Assembly: GCF_036962685.1 (NCBI RefSeq)
Contig: NZ_JBALOP010000055.1
Location: 1 to 64,000 of the forward strand
DNA: 64,000 bases
Direction of reading: 5' to 3'
From: Ferdinandcohnia sp036962685
GTDB taxonomy: Bacteria > Bacillota > Bacilli > Bacillales > Bacillaceae_L
A program made the position numbers and the translations under genes. Each line of letters opens with the position of its first letter. Within the stretch, counting starts at the first letter, position 1. Positions 41,244 to 49,106 of this stretch are shown here, piece by piece. A model generated the notes under the pieces. It was not told the origin of the DNA. It saw nothing but the letters and a program-made list of their open reading frames with translations, and did no database searches.

Positions 41244-42164
41244 TTAATCCAAGGTTTTTTCATCCAAAAGGCTTTTATGTATCCAGATAGCAGCTTGCAT
41301 GCCATCTCCCATGGCAATTGTGGTTTGCTCGGAATGGACGGCAATATCTCCTGCAGCCCATACAAACTCAATATTCGTCATTTTAGTTCTTGGATCGACG
41401 ATGATATGTTTGTTTTCCAACCGTTCCACACCAAGCTGGTTTGCTAGTTCTGAACGAACTTCATTTCCTGCAAACCCCAAAAACCCGCGTTCACCCGGAA
41501 TGGGACTTCCACTTTTCAGGAGTACGCCGGTAAAATCAGAGGTATCTTTATCAAGCATTATCTCCTCCACTTCATCTTGGATATGTGTAATTCCCTTTTC
41601 CTCAAATTTGTTCATTACGTCGTAATCAAGCTTATTCCAATCATAATTGATAAATGTGATGTCACTTGTAAAATAAGCTAGTGTGAGCGCCATACTCGCT
41701 CCAGGTTTTCCAGAACCAATCACAATCACATGCTTATCAATCACTTCATAGCCGTCACAATCAGGACACACATAAACAGATATGCCCAGACATTTATAAA
41801 TATTTTTTATGGAAGGAATATTGTCCTTCACACCAGTAGCAAGCAGCAACCGTTTTGCAGCAAATGTATCGCCACCTCGGCATTGGATTTGAAACATATT
41901 ATTATGTTTATCTATTTTTATTGCTTCATTTTGTATAAAAGAAACACCGTAACGTTCAGCATGTATCTTTCCTAAATTTCTTAATGTTTCGCCACTGACT
42001 CCATCTGGCCAGCCTAAGATATTGTGGTAGTTTCTGCAAATGGTAGATCGACCGTCATTTGAATCAATTACCGCAATTTTATGCTTGTATCTTCCAAGTT
42101 GAATCGCCGCTTGCAATCCAGCAATTCCCCCTCCAATAATGATGACTTCATATTGTTTGACCAT
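41244..42164 (-). CDS. thioredoxin-reductase-like FAD oxidoreductase
   Basis: A 306-residue class II pyridine-nucleotide-disulfide oxidoreductase. The FAD-binding GGGIAGLQAA lies near residue 11, and the NAD(P)-binding segment GSGKPGASMALTLAY is near 150. The redox pair is CPDCDGYE near 133, and the C-terminal FAD motif is WAAGDIAV near 272. It differs from TrxB in having CPDCDG where TrxB has CAxCDG, and in a shorter FAD segment. Substrate unknown. It lies upstream of yodT on the same strand with about 100 bases and a cre site between. AGGTGAGGG precedes the ATG. Confidence 0.82.
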   Translation of the reverse strand: MVKQYEVIIIGGGIAGLQAAIQLGRYKHKIAVIDSNDGRSTICRNYHNILGWPDGVSGETLRNLGKIHAERYGVSFIQNEAIKIDKHNNMFQIQCRGGDTFAAKRLLLATGVKDNIPSIKNIYKCLGISVYVCPDCDGYEVIDKHVIVIGSGKPGASMALTLAYFTSDITFINYDWNKLDYDVMNKFEEKGITHIQDEVEEIMLDKDTSDFTGVLLKSGSPIPGERGFLGFAGNEVRSELANQLGVERLENKHIIVDPRTKMTNIEFVWAAGDIAVHSEQTTIAMGDGMQAAIWIHKSLLDEKTLD

Positions 42165-42298
42165 ACCCTCACCTCAGCTAAAGACATATACCTTTTATCA
42201 TGTGTTTTTTGGGTAAATATCTATTCAAAATTTTATAAAGTTAACATAACGTTATTATGATAAACCTATCTTGTTTTTGTTATATTTTGTCGCGGACA

Positions 42299-42340
42299 AA
42301 AAAAGCTCCCTCCACTATTTGTGAAAGGAACCTTCTTAAT
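42299..42340 (-). terminator. hairpin after the YjcZ-type gene
   Basis: On the minus strand AAGGTTCCTTTCAC can pair with AGTGGAGGGAGCTT allowing G-U pairs, followed by TTTTTTT. It follows the stop at 42359 by about 20 bases. Confidence 0.6.
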
Positions 42341-42358
42341 AAATGCTTTCGTATATGT

Positions 42359-42484
42359 TTAGCGTACGTATGAAGCACCAACAATTATCAATAAGATAAA
42401 CAGCACAACGATTAATACAAAGCTGTTGTTGTATCCAAATCCACCATATCCATATCCGCAGTGATCGTGGTATCCGTAGTTCAT
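42359..42484 (-). CDS. YjcZ-family tiny sporulation membrane peptide
   Basis: A 41-residue peptide. It begins MNYGYHDHCGYGYGGFGYNN and continues with one membrane helix, SFVLIVVLFILLIIVGASYV, ending in Arg. The Gly/Tyr-rich head followed by FVLIVVLFILLIIVG is the hallmark of the YjcZ/tiny-TM family of Bacillus, linked to sporulation. AAGGGAGATGACACG precedes the ATG. Too short for standard ORF lists. Single gene with a terminator. Confidence 0.9.
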   Translation of the reverse strand: MNYGYHDHCGYGYGGFGYNNSFVLIVVLFILLIIVGASYVR

Positions 42485-42599
42485 CGTGTCATCTCCCTTT
42501 CTTTTTTGTACACTGTTATGATATGAGCCTATGGGTTGTACTGTATGTGCTAGTGCCCATTTTTACATAATTTTTAACTTTATTCTGCAGAAGTCACAA

Positions 42600-42915
42600 C
42601 TTCTCTGAATCAAGTTAAAGCCTCCGGCGGATGGCACGATTTTTCAAAGGAAATTTTTCAGCATTAACTGCCACTAAGCCATCACAGAGGGCAATTGCCA
42701 GTAAAATCCTGATAAAGTGAACGAAGACTAAGAACGCCACGTCGTGTGGCAACGTCTTCGTGACCCACATCCTGTGGGCCTCAACTAACAATCTGTGGAT
42801 AAANNNNNNNNNNNNNNNNNNNNNNNNNNNNNNNNNNNNNNNNNNNNNNNNNNNNNNNAGACTAAAAACGCCACTTCTAGATGTCTTCGTCTTTGTAACC
42901 CACCTCGTGTGGTCC
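42600..42915. repeat. composite intergenic repeat block around the gap
   Basis: The 570 bases between the YjcZ-type gene and the M20 gene hold no gene. They contain AACTGCCACTAAG and TTGCCAGTAAAATCC (shared with 21480-21625). Hairpin units follow: GCCACGTCGTGTGGC and GACCCACATCCTGTGGGCC, the second a near-palindrome. AGACTAAGAACGCCAC before the gap recurs as AGACTAAAAACGCCAC after it. Both copies are followed by related GTCTTCGT...ACCCAC segments, so this is a direct repeat of a hairpin element. Confidence 0.65.
42804..42858. other. assembly gap (55 N)
   Basis: A run of 55 undetermined bases. It falls between two similar copies of a hairpin repeat, so an assembler probably failed to resolve them. 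The true length is unknown. Confidence 0.99.
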
Positions 42916-43055
42916 TAAAAAAATCGGGCGCAAATACTTAATGCGTATTTGATAATTATATAAAAATAGTATAGTAGACAAAGAGTTTAATTGAATTTTT
43001 ATACACGATGCTTTATAATATTCCATAGAAAAACCTATAAAAAGAAAGCAGGGTC

Positions 43056-44222
43056 ATGATGAAATCAGAAATACTTGCGGCTATTGAGGAAAATAAAGAT
43101 CGTTTTTACGAAATCAGTGCATATATAGGGGCCAACCCTGAACTTGGTCATGAAGAATTTAAAGCATGTAAAATTTTAACCGATGAGCTTAAAAAACAAA
43201 ATTTTGATGTTGTAATTGGAACAGCAGGTCTCCCTACTGCATTTGAGGCTACTTTTGATAGTGGTAAACCAGGTGCAACAATTGGGATCATGTCGGAATA
43301 TGATGCACTCCCTGAATTAGGCCATGCGTGCGGACATAATTTAATTGGTACAATGGGAATTGCAGCTGGAATTGGCTTATCAAAGGTTATTCATGAGACT
43401 GGTGGAAAAGTGGTTGTTTACGGAACACCGGCAGAAGAAACAAAAGGTGGAAAAGTAACCATGGCCGAGCAAGGCATTTTTGACCATCTTGATGTAGCCA
43501 TGATGGTCCACCCTCTTAGCCATTATGAAAAAAGTGGTGCGTCCCTAGCGATGGATGCAATTCAATTTGAATTTTTCGGGAAAGCGGCACATGCAGCGGC
43601 AGCCCCCCATGAAGGAATCAATGCGCTTGATGCGGTTATCCAAACATTTAACAGTATCAATGCATTGAGACAGCATATTACATCAGACGCACGCATTCAC
43701 GGAATTATTTCTGAAGGCGGACAAGCTGCTAATATCGTGCCGGATTATGCTGTGGCACAATTCTATGTTCGCGCTGCTTCTCGTGCTTATGTAAACGAGC
43801 TTGTGGAAAAAGTGAAAAAATGTGCCCAAGGTGCCGCCCTTCAAACAGGTGCGACAATGGAATGGTCATTTTATGAGTTTTCCTATGATGACATGGTTAC
43901 AAATGAAGCTTTTTCAGATGTCTTCACTGAGACACTAATTGAACTAGGCGTAAATCCGGAGGAAATTCATGAACGTGCTGACGGTGGATCACTTGATATG
44001 GGAAATGTGAGCCATGTTGTCCCTTCTATCCATCCATATGTAAAAATTTGTGATGAACCATTTGCTTGCCACACACATGGTTTCCGTGAAGCTGCACTAA
44101 GTAACCAGGGAAAAGAAGCAATGATCCTTGGTGCCAAAACAATGGCCCTAACTGGTTATAAAATTTTAACCGAACCACAAGTATTAGAAAACATAAAAGA
44201 AGAATTTGCGAAAAATAAATAA
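43056..44222 (+). CDS. M20-family amidohydrolase (AbgB/aminoacylase type)
   Basis: A 388-residue enzyme. Dinuclear metal-site segments are SEYDALPELGHACGHNLIG near 84, with the cysteine and histidine of CGHN, TPAEETKGGKV near 126 and MMVHPLSHYE near 153. The dimerisation domain starts near FFGKAAHAAAAPHEGINAL. This DALPELGHACGHN form is typical of p-aminobenzoyl-glutamate hydrolase subunit B and related amidases, and differs from yodQ. Substrate unknown. Starts with ATG ATG; GCAGGG is the nearest site. Single gene with a stem-loop after it. Confidence 0.85.
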   Translation: MMKSEILAAIEENKDRFYEISAYIGANPELGHEEFKACKILTDELKKQNFDVVIGTAGLPTAFEATFDSGKPGATIGIMSEYDALPELGHACGHNLIGTMGIAAGIGLSKVIHETGGKVVVYGTPAEETKGGKVTMAEQGIFDHLDVAMMVHPLSHYEKSGASLAMDAIQFEFFGKAAHAAAAPHEGINALDAVIQTFNSINALRQHITSDARIHGIISEGGQAANIVPDYAVAQFYVRAASRAYVNELVEKVKKCAQGAALQTGATMEWSFYEFSYDDMVTNEAFSDVFTETLIELGVNPEEIHERADGGSLDMGNVSHVVPSIHPYVKICDEPFACHTHGFREAALSNQGKEAMILGAKTMALTGYKILTEPQVLENIKEEFAKNK

Positions 44223-44230
44223 GGAACCAT

Positions 44231-44275
44231 AGGGACGGTTCTCTTGGCACCCCAGCCAAGGAATCGTCTTTTTTG
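44231..44275 (+). terminator. terminator built from dispersed repeat, copy 2
   Basis: GACGGTTCTCTTGGC pairs with GCCAAGGAATCGTC, with one bulge and a mismatch, and TTTTTTG follows. The left arm with the preceding GGAACCATAGG is the inverted copy of the element at 9811-9845. Confidence 0.7.
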
Positions 44276-44494
44276 TTCTATTTTTTATAAGCAGTAGTGA
44301 ATTGATTTTCTACTTAAGTGTAGTCATGGTTCTCTTACTCTAAAGTGAACTATCTCTTTTTCACTAGTTTCTGGAAGATAGACAAGATGTAATCTACCTG
44401 TAACGAAACTGTAATACTAATCTATTTTTTTGGTTCATAGTAATGAGTCATAGAGAGTTACCCAGCACTTAAAATGACTAGGAGGACTATTACT

Positions 44495-45196
44495 ATGAAA
44501 AAAATACTATTAGGACTAGCTATCTTTATAGCTTCTCTATTTTTTGCAGATCAAGCGTTTGCATATACTGTTCAAAAAGGTGACACGATGTCTGACATTG
44601 CACGTATGCATGGAATGACTTTGGATGAATTAGCAGTGATGAACCCTCAAGTGGAAAATTTAGACCTGATTGTTGTCGGGCAAAATATAAATACGGAATT
44701 AAAACATGATAATGATCCAATATTATTTGAAGGTATGCATATTGAGAAAAATGAAGAAGTTGTTGTTGCTACGCAAGAAACGGTAAAAACTGAGCAAATT
44801 GTGACAGAAGTTAAGAGTGTTTCAAGTAACTATAATTTTTCTCCTGAAGAGTTAGATTTATTAGCGAGAATTGTACGAGCTGAGGCTCAATCGGAGCCAT
44901 TTGAAGGTAAGGTAGCTGTTGCGGCGGTTGTATTAAATCGTTTAGAAAGTCCGAAATTCCCTGATACGATTCAAGGTGTCATTTATCAGCGTGGCCAGTT
45001 CCAACCTGTACGAAATGGAGCAATCAATAAAGCTGCAGATGAAGAGTCGAAAAGAGCGGTGCATGCAGCACTAACTGAAATGAGACATATTGCAAAAGAA
45101 GCATTGTTCTTCTATAACCCTACCATTGCCACTAGTCGTTGGTTAGATTCAAGAACCACAGCGGTGAAAATCGGACGACATGTGTTTAAATATTAA
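44495..45196 (+). CDS. LysM-SleB-type cell wall hydrolase
   Basis: A 233-residue exported protein. Residues 1-23 are a signal peptide ending ADQAFA. A LysM domain follows (YTVQKGDTMSDIARMHGMT, about 24-66). The C-terminal half is a SleB/CwlJ hydrolase domain, starting LDLLARIVRAEAQSEPFEGK near 119 with the catalytic Glu, and including VAAVVLNRLESPKFPD and RGQFQPVRNG. It resembles B. subtilis YkvT, a germination-hydrolase relative whose substrate is thought to be cortex or wall peptidoglycan. ATG at 44495 follows AGGAGG; a longer start upstream is unlikely. Confidence 0.88.
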   Translation: MKKILLGLAIFIASLFFADQAFAYTVQKGDTMSDIARMHGMTLDELAVMNPQVENLDLIVVGQNINTELKHDNDPILFEGMHIEKNEEVVVATQETVKTEQIVTEVKSVSSNYNFSPEELDLLARIVRAEAQSEPFEGKVAVAAVVLNRLESPKFPDTIQGVIYQRGQFQPVRNGAINKAADEESKRAVHAALTEMRHIAKEALFFYNPTIATSRWLDSRTTAVKIGRHVFKY

Positions 45197-45270
45197 CTTA
45201 GATTTTAATTAACTTCGAAAATAAGTAGGAAAGCCTTGATTCGAAAGGTTACCTGTTAAAATAATATGAA

Positions 45271-45299
45271 TGCCTGAACCCTTCGGTTCAGGCATTTTT
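45271..45299. terminator. terminator between hydrolase and fetB
   Basis: TGCCTGAACC pairs with GGTTCAGGCA over a short CTTC-type loop, followed by TTTTTG. It lies between convergent genes. Confidence 0.9.
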
Positions 45300-45306
45300 G
45301 AATTTT

Positions 45307-46059
45307 TTACCTTATTTTCATAAACTGCATTCGCTGGTTAAATAAAGTCGGATAGGATAAAAATCCAAGCATGATGCTTGTCACCGCTGCTGTTGTTAAT
45401 AGTAAAAAGAGAACCAATAATTGAAATTGAACCGCTTGGATTGGATTTGCTCCTGCAATGATTTGGCCACTCATCATCCCAGGAAGCTGAACCAGTCCAA
45501 TTGTTTTTTGGCTTTCGATTGTAGGAATCATGCTAGCCTTAATTGATGTAATGAGCTGTCTATGTATTGCTTGTTTTGGCGTACCACCCAAGGAAAGAAT
45601 TAGCTCAGTTTGTTCCTGATGGGTATCAACCTCAGCTGTAAATCTGTTTAAAAATAAAATCGCAAGTACCATGGAGTTGCCAACTACCATTCCACTGATA
45701 GGAATAATATACTGGGCAGTTGCCGGTGTAATGTGAAATCCTAATAGAATCGCCTGAGTGAGAACCTCCATAAAAACCAAGGTTGCAGCAATTTTCCATG
45801 TGATACCCTTGATTGCCTTCCCTTTTTTTCTCGCATTCTGAGTAGCCGCAACAATCATTACAACAACCATTAGAAAAATATAAATGAGACTCTCCGTTTC
45901 AAAAACAAATTTCAAAATATAACCAACCGCAAATAATTGAATGATTGAACGGATAACCGCGATTGTAGTATCTTTTTCCAAACCTAGATTAAAGGTTTTG
46001 GACAAAAAAATGGGAATGAGAACAAAAATGAGTGCGATTGCTAATGCAAGTGTACTCAT
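45307..46059 (-). CDS. fetB: FetB-type ABC exporter permease
   Basis: A 250-residue membrane protein with about seven helices, of the UPF0014/FetB family. Landmarks are RSIIQLFAVGYIL near 37, MIVAATQNARKKG near 68, GMVVGNSMVLAI near 123, SLGGTPKQA near 155 and QLPGMMSGQIIAGANPIQAV near 190. With FetA it forms an ABC transporter implicated in iron export and oxidative-stress resistance in Escherichia coli. Its start overlaps the fetA stop by four bases (ATGA). Confidence 0.9.
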   Translation of the reverse strand: MSTLALAIALIFVLIPIFLSKTFNLGLEKDTTIAVIRSIIQLFAVGYILKFVFETESLIYIFLMVVVMIVAATQNARKKGKAIKGITWKIAATLVFMEVLTQAILLGFHITPATAQYIIPISGMVVGNSMVLAILFLNRFTAEVDTHQEQTELILSLGGTPKQAIHRQLITSIKASMIPTIESQKTIGLVQLPGMMSGQIIAGANPIQAVQFQLLVLFLLLTTAAVTSIMLGFLSYPTLFNQRMQFMKIR

Positions 46060-46784
46060 GCCATCTCCCCCTTCACAAATTGTTTTACTTTTTCATGAGT
46101 TGGAGATTTCAATATAGTGCTCTTCCCCGTTTCAATGACTTCCCCTTCCATTAACACCCAAACGTAGTTTCCAATGTCAATTGCCTGCTTTAGATTGTGG
46201 GTAATCCAGATCATGGTTACCTTGTACTTCTGATTAATTTTTACAATAAGTTCCTCGATTTCAGTTTTAGAGACCCGATCCAATGCCGATGTGATTTCAT
46301 CTAGCAACATAATTTTCGGATGATTCACAAGCGTACGGGCAATGGAAACCTTTTGACGTTGTCCGCCCGATAAATCCCGAACATCTCTATGTAAAAATTC
46401 ATCCTCTAATCCAACGTCATCCAGTAAATCCTTTGCTACTTTTTCCTCCAGTTTTTTACCTTGGAGCGTTAACGGTAAAGCTAAATTTTGATAAACAGTT
46501 CCGTTTACCATTGGTGCATTTTGCAGAGCAATACCGACAAACCTTCTTAATTCATGTGGCTCATATGTATGGATGTCTTTTTCATTTATGTATATTTCAC
46601 CGGAAGTTGGAGACAAAAGACCATTACAAAGCTTCAAAAGTGTTGATTTCCCCGCTCCTGAAGGTCCAACTAAGGTCGTGATTGTTCCTTCATAAAAGGA
46701 ACCTGTAATATTTTTCAATATATGCTTATTGTCCGCATGGAAATTCACACGATTAAAATGAATGGTTGGTTTAAATGTTTGCAC
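46056..46784 (-). CDS. fetA: FetA-type ABC transporter ATPase
   Basis: A 242-residue ABC ATPase. Walker A is LVGPSGAGKSTLL near 39, the signature is LSGGQRQKVSIA near 139 and Walker B is IMLLDEITSALD near 160, followed by the H-loop WITHNLKQA. The ALQNAPMVNGTVYQNL Q-loop segment fits the FetA/YbbL group. It pairs with FetB, encoded next with a four-base overlap. GTG start after AAAGGAAGTG. Confidence 0.9.
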   Translation of the reverse strand: MQTFKPTIHFNRVNFHADNKHILKNITGSFYEGTITTLVGPSGAGKSTLLKLCNGLLSPTSGEIYINEKDIHTYEPHELRRFVGIALQNAPMVNGTVYQNLALPLTLQGKKLEEKVAKDLLDDVGLEDEFLHRDVRDLSGGQRQKVSIARTLVNHPKIMLLDEITSALDRVSKTEIEELIVKINQKYKVTMIWITHNLKQAIDIGNYVWVLMEGEVIETGKSTILKSPTHEKVKQFVKGEMA

Positions 46785-46907
46785 ATGGGGTCACTTCCTT
46801 TAACGCGATATCTATAAGATAACATACACGTAACATAACTGGAAAAATTTTAATTCATTATTGTTATTATGTACCTTTTTTATCAATCAACATTTAAAAT
46901 ATGGATC

Positions 46908-46938
46908 AAAAAAAGGAGACTATATGAAATACAGTCTC
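46908..46938 (-). terminator. terminator
   Basis: GAGACT (46916-46921) pairs with AGTCTC (46933-46938). On the minus strand the stem leads into CCTTTTTTT. It follows the gene ending at 46947. Confidence 0.8.
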
Positions 46939-46946
46939 TTAAATCA

Positions 46947-47501
46947 TTATTGTGAAACAACTTCTACTGCGAGTTCCTCATGATAAATCCATGCGTTCTG
47001 CTCTGGGGTTGTCGCTCCAATCCATATAAACAGTGGATCTGGACCGTGTGATCCATTGAAAGTGACAACGAGATGCTTGTACAGTTTGAGATTATATTCA
47101 TCCTCTTCACGGAAAAAGGAAAGTTGCGGATTGTATAACCGATTTCCTTCAGTGTACTCGTTTCGATATTCACTGTATTCAGGTAAATCTTCGGGGCGCT
47201 TTACTTGGCTGAAGGTGACGACAATTTTTCGCGTTTCAAAAAATAATGATACATATTCGTATGATAAACCTGCTGTTCGAATCTCAGGTGTTACATTCAA
47301 TTCTGGGTGTTGGTTCGCGATGTGGTAGACGGAGTCGAAAACATAAGCGGCGCGTTGTCTGGAGATGAAATTTCTTTCGGTGATAAGGGCATGCTTACCC
47401 TCTCTGTCTTTATAAAAACGCTCTAATCCATGTTTTATCCCTTTTATAATTAATTCTCTTTCAGCACTGCTTAAATAGAACTCATTACTAGAATCTAGCA
47501 A
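46947..47501 (-). CDS. hypothetical protein
   Basis: A 184-residue cytosolic protein, not recognised. The first 60 residues are helical with RQRAAYVFDSVYHIA. The rest is a mixed alpha/beta domain with strands KIVVTFSQVKR, YKHLVVTFNGSH and PLFIWIGATTPEQNAW. The last part, with GPDPLFIWIG, is like proteins that bind a linear ligand, but nothing can be assigned. AGGCTTGAG is a weak site before the start. Single gene. Confidence 0.65.
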   Translation of the reverse strand: MLDSSNEFYLSSAERELIIKGIKHGLERFYKDREGKHALITERNFISRQRAAYVFDSVYHIANQHPELNVTPEIRTAGLSYEYVSLFFETRKIVVTFSQVKRPEDLPEYSEYRNEYTEGNRLYNPQLSFFREEDEYNLKLYKHLVVTFNGSHGPDPLFIWIGATTPEQNAWIYHEELAVEVVSQ

Positions 47502-47750
47502 AACTCAAGCCTCCCTATTCTATCATTTTTCTTATTATACCCTTATGGGGATGTCGAAAAGTGTTAGATTCTAGGAATAATCATAAGTGACTTATATTTT
47601 TATTCCGTTTTTATAGAGATGTTTTTGTAACAAATAAAGAGTAGTCCTCCATATTAGAAGATTACTCACTTTCATTTATTAATTTCTACTCCGAACCGAG
47701 CAGGGGCTCCCCACTCTCGGGGCAACCCCTTAAAGAAAAATGTTCTTCTT

Positions 47751-47837
47751 TTAATTGTCTAAACCACTCAAAACATATTTTACTTCTAAAAACTCTTCAA
47801 TTCCAATATGGCCACCTTCACGTCCAAGACTACTTTT
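47751..47837 (-). pseudogene. C-terminal fragment of an aldehyde dehydrogenase
   Basis: The minus strand encodes KSSLGREGGHIGIEEFLEVK then YVLSGLDN and a stop. GREGG...GIEEFLEVKYV is the conserved C terminus of NAD(P)-dependent aldehyde dehydrogenases of the succinate-semialdehyde type. It is preceded by an in-frame TAA and unrelated sequence, so only the last 28 codons remain. It lies just downstream of the thiolase gene. The rest of this 390-base gap holds a GC-rich stretch near 47695-47735 with GGGG/CCCC pairing and nothing else recognisable. Confidence 0.75.
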
Positions 47838-47891
47838 TTATCACTGAACCGTATCGAGATTGAGAACTCATACCCCTTTTATTGTTTATTC

Positions 47892-49067
47892 TTATATCCG
47901 TTCCCAAATAGATGCAATTCCTTGGCCCCCGCCAATACAAACAGCGGATACACCATATTTTCCTTTTCTCCTGTGTAATTCTTTTGCAAGGGTATGTGTG
48001 ATTCGAGTACCGCTAGCTGCTAGAGGGTGACCTAGAGCAACCGCACCGCCATTTACATTCCCAATTTCAGGATCAAATCCCAGCTCCTTTTGACAGGCTA
48101 AATACTGAGCCGAGAAGGCTTCATTAATTTCAATAAGGTCTAAATCTGCCACTGTTAGGCCTGCTTTTTGTAAAGCAAGTTGAATAGCTGGTACAGGACC
48201 AATTCCCATATATTTCGGGTCTACGCCAACTACTCCCCAGGAAACAAGTCTTGCAATAGGGTTAAGCCCATTTTTTTCAGCATATTCGCTTGTTGTTACA
48301 ATTACAGCCGCTGCTCCATCTACCATTCCACTTGCATTACCAGGAGTAACTACACCATTTTTACGGAATCTAGGTTTTAATTTCCCGAGTTGTTCCAGAC
48401 TTGTTTTTCGAACATGCTCATCTTGAGCAATCACTTTACTACCTTTTTTCTCTTGGATTGTAACTGGTACAATTTCTTCCTGAAGATATCCTCTTTCAAT
48501 GGCTGTTAATGCTCGTTCATGACTCAAGAGGGCATGGTTGTCAACCTCTTCACGCGTTAGGCCAAATTTTTCGGCCAAATTTTCTGCTGTATCTGCCATT
48601 GTACAATCTCCAACTGTGTCATACAAACCATCCCATACCCAGTCTTCAATGACAGGACCTCCAAGTTTGCTTCCCCACCGCATACCTGGTATAACATGTG
48701 GTACATTACTCATACTTTCTGTTCCACCTGCGAGTACTGCGTTAGCCTCCCCTGTCAAGATATAGCGGGCAGCTGTTAAGATAGCTTCTACACCACTGCC
48801 GCATAATCGGTTAATCGTCAATGCTGGTACGTGAAGGGGCAAACCTGCCTTTAAACCAACATGACGAGCTAGTAAATGCGCGTCTTTACTGGACTGCTGT
48901 ACGTTTGCGAATACGACTTGTTCGATATCCTCAGGATTGATATTTGCTTTACGAATTGCCCCTTTTGCAGCTTCCAGGCCTAAATCAGTTGCGGAAATCG
49001 CCCTGAAGCTTCCGGACATTTCGGTGAAGGCCGTACGTGCCCCCTCTACCAATACGATATTGGTCAT
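47892..49067 (-). CDS. thiolase (acetyl-CoA acyltransferase)
   Basis: A 391-residue thiolase. The nucleophile is Cys89 in NRLCGSG, the catalytic His is in ALGHPLAASG near 343, and the second Cys is in CIGGGQG near 377. EINEAFSAQYL near 312 is also conserved. It performs thiolytic cleavage of 3-oxoacyl-CoA, or the reverse condensation. The gene ends an operon with an acyl-CoA dehydrogenase, thioesterase and acyl-CoA synthetase, which points to degradation. AAGGAGAGGG precedes the ATG. Confidence 0.93.
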   Translation of the reverse strand: MTNIVLVEGARTAFTEMSGSFRAISATDLGLEAAKGAIRKANINPEDIEQVVFANVQQSSKDAHLLARHVGLKAGLPLHVPALTINRLCGSGVEAILTAARYILTGEANAVLAGGTESMSNVPHVIPGMRWGSKLGGPVIEDWVWDGLYDTVGDCTMADTAENLAEKFGLTREEVDNHALLSHERALTAIERGYLQEEIVPVTIQEKKGSKVIAQDEHVRKTSLEQLGKLKPRFRKNGVVTPGNASGMVDGAAAVIVTTSEYAEKNGLNPIARLVSWGVVGVDPKYMGIGPVPAIQLALQKAGLTVADLDLIEINEAFSAQYLACQKELGFDPEIGNVNGGAVALGHPLAASGTRITHTLAKELHRRKGKYGVSAVCIGGGQGIASIWERI

Positions 49068-49106
49068 CCTTACCCTCTCCTTTTACAATTTTTTTAACGG
49101 CGTATC

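Noticed and set aside
42804..42858. The N run as a possible biological feature
   Set aside because: It is missing data and should not be read as sequence.
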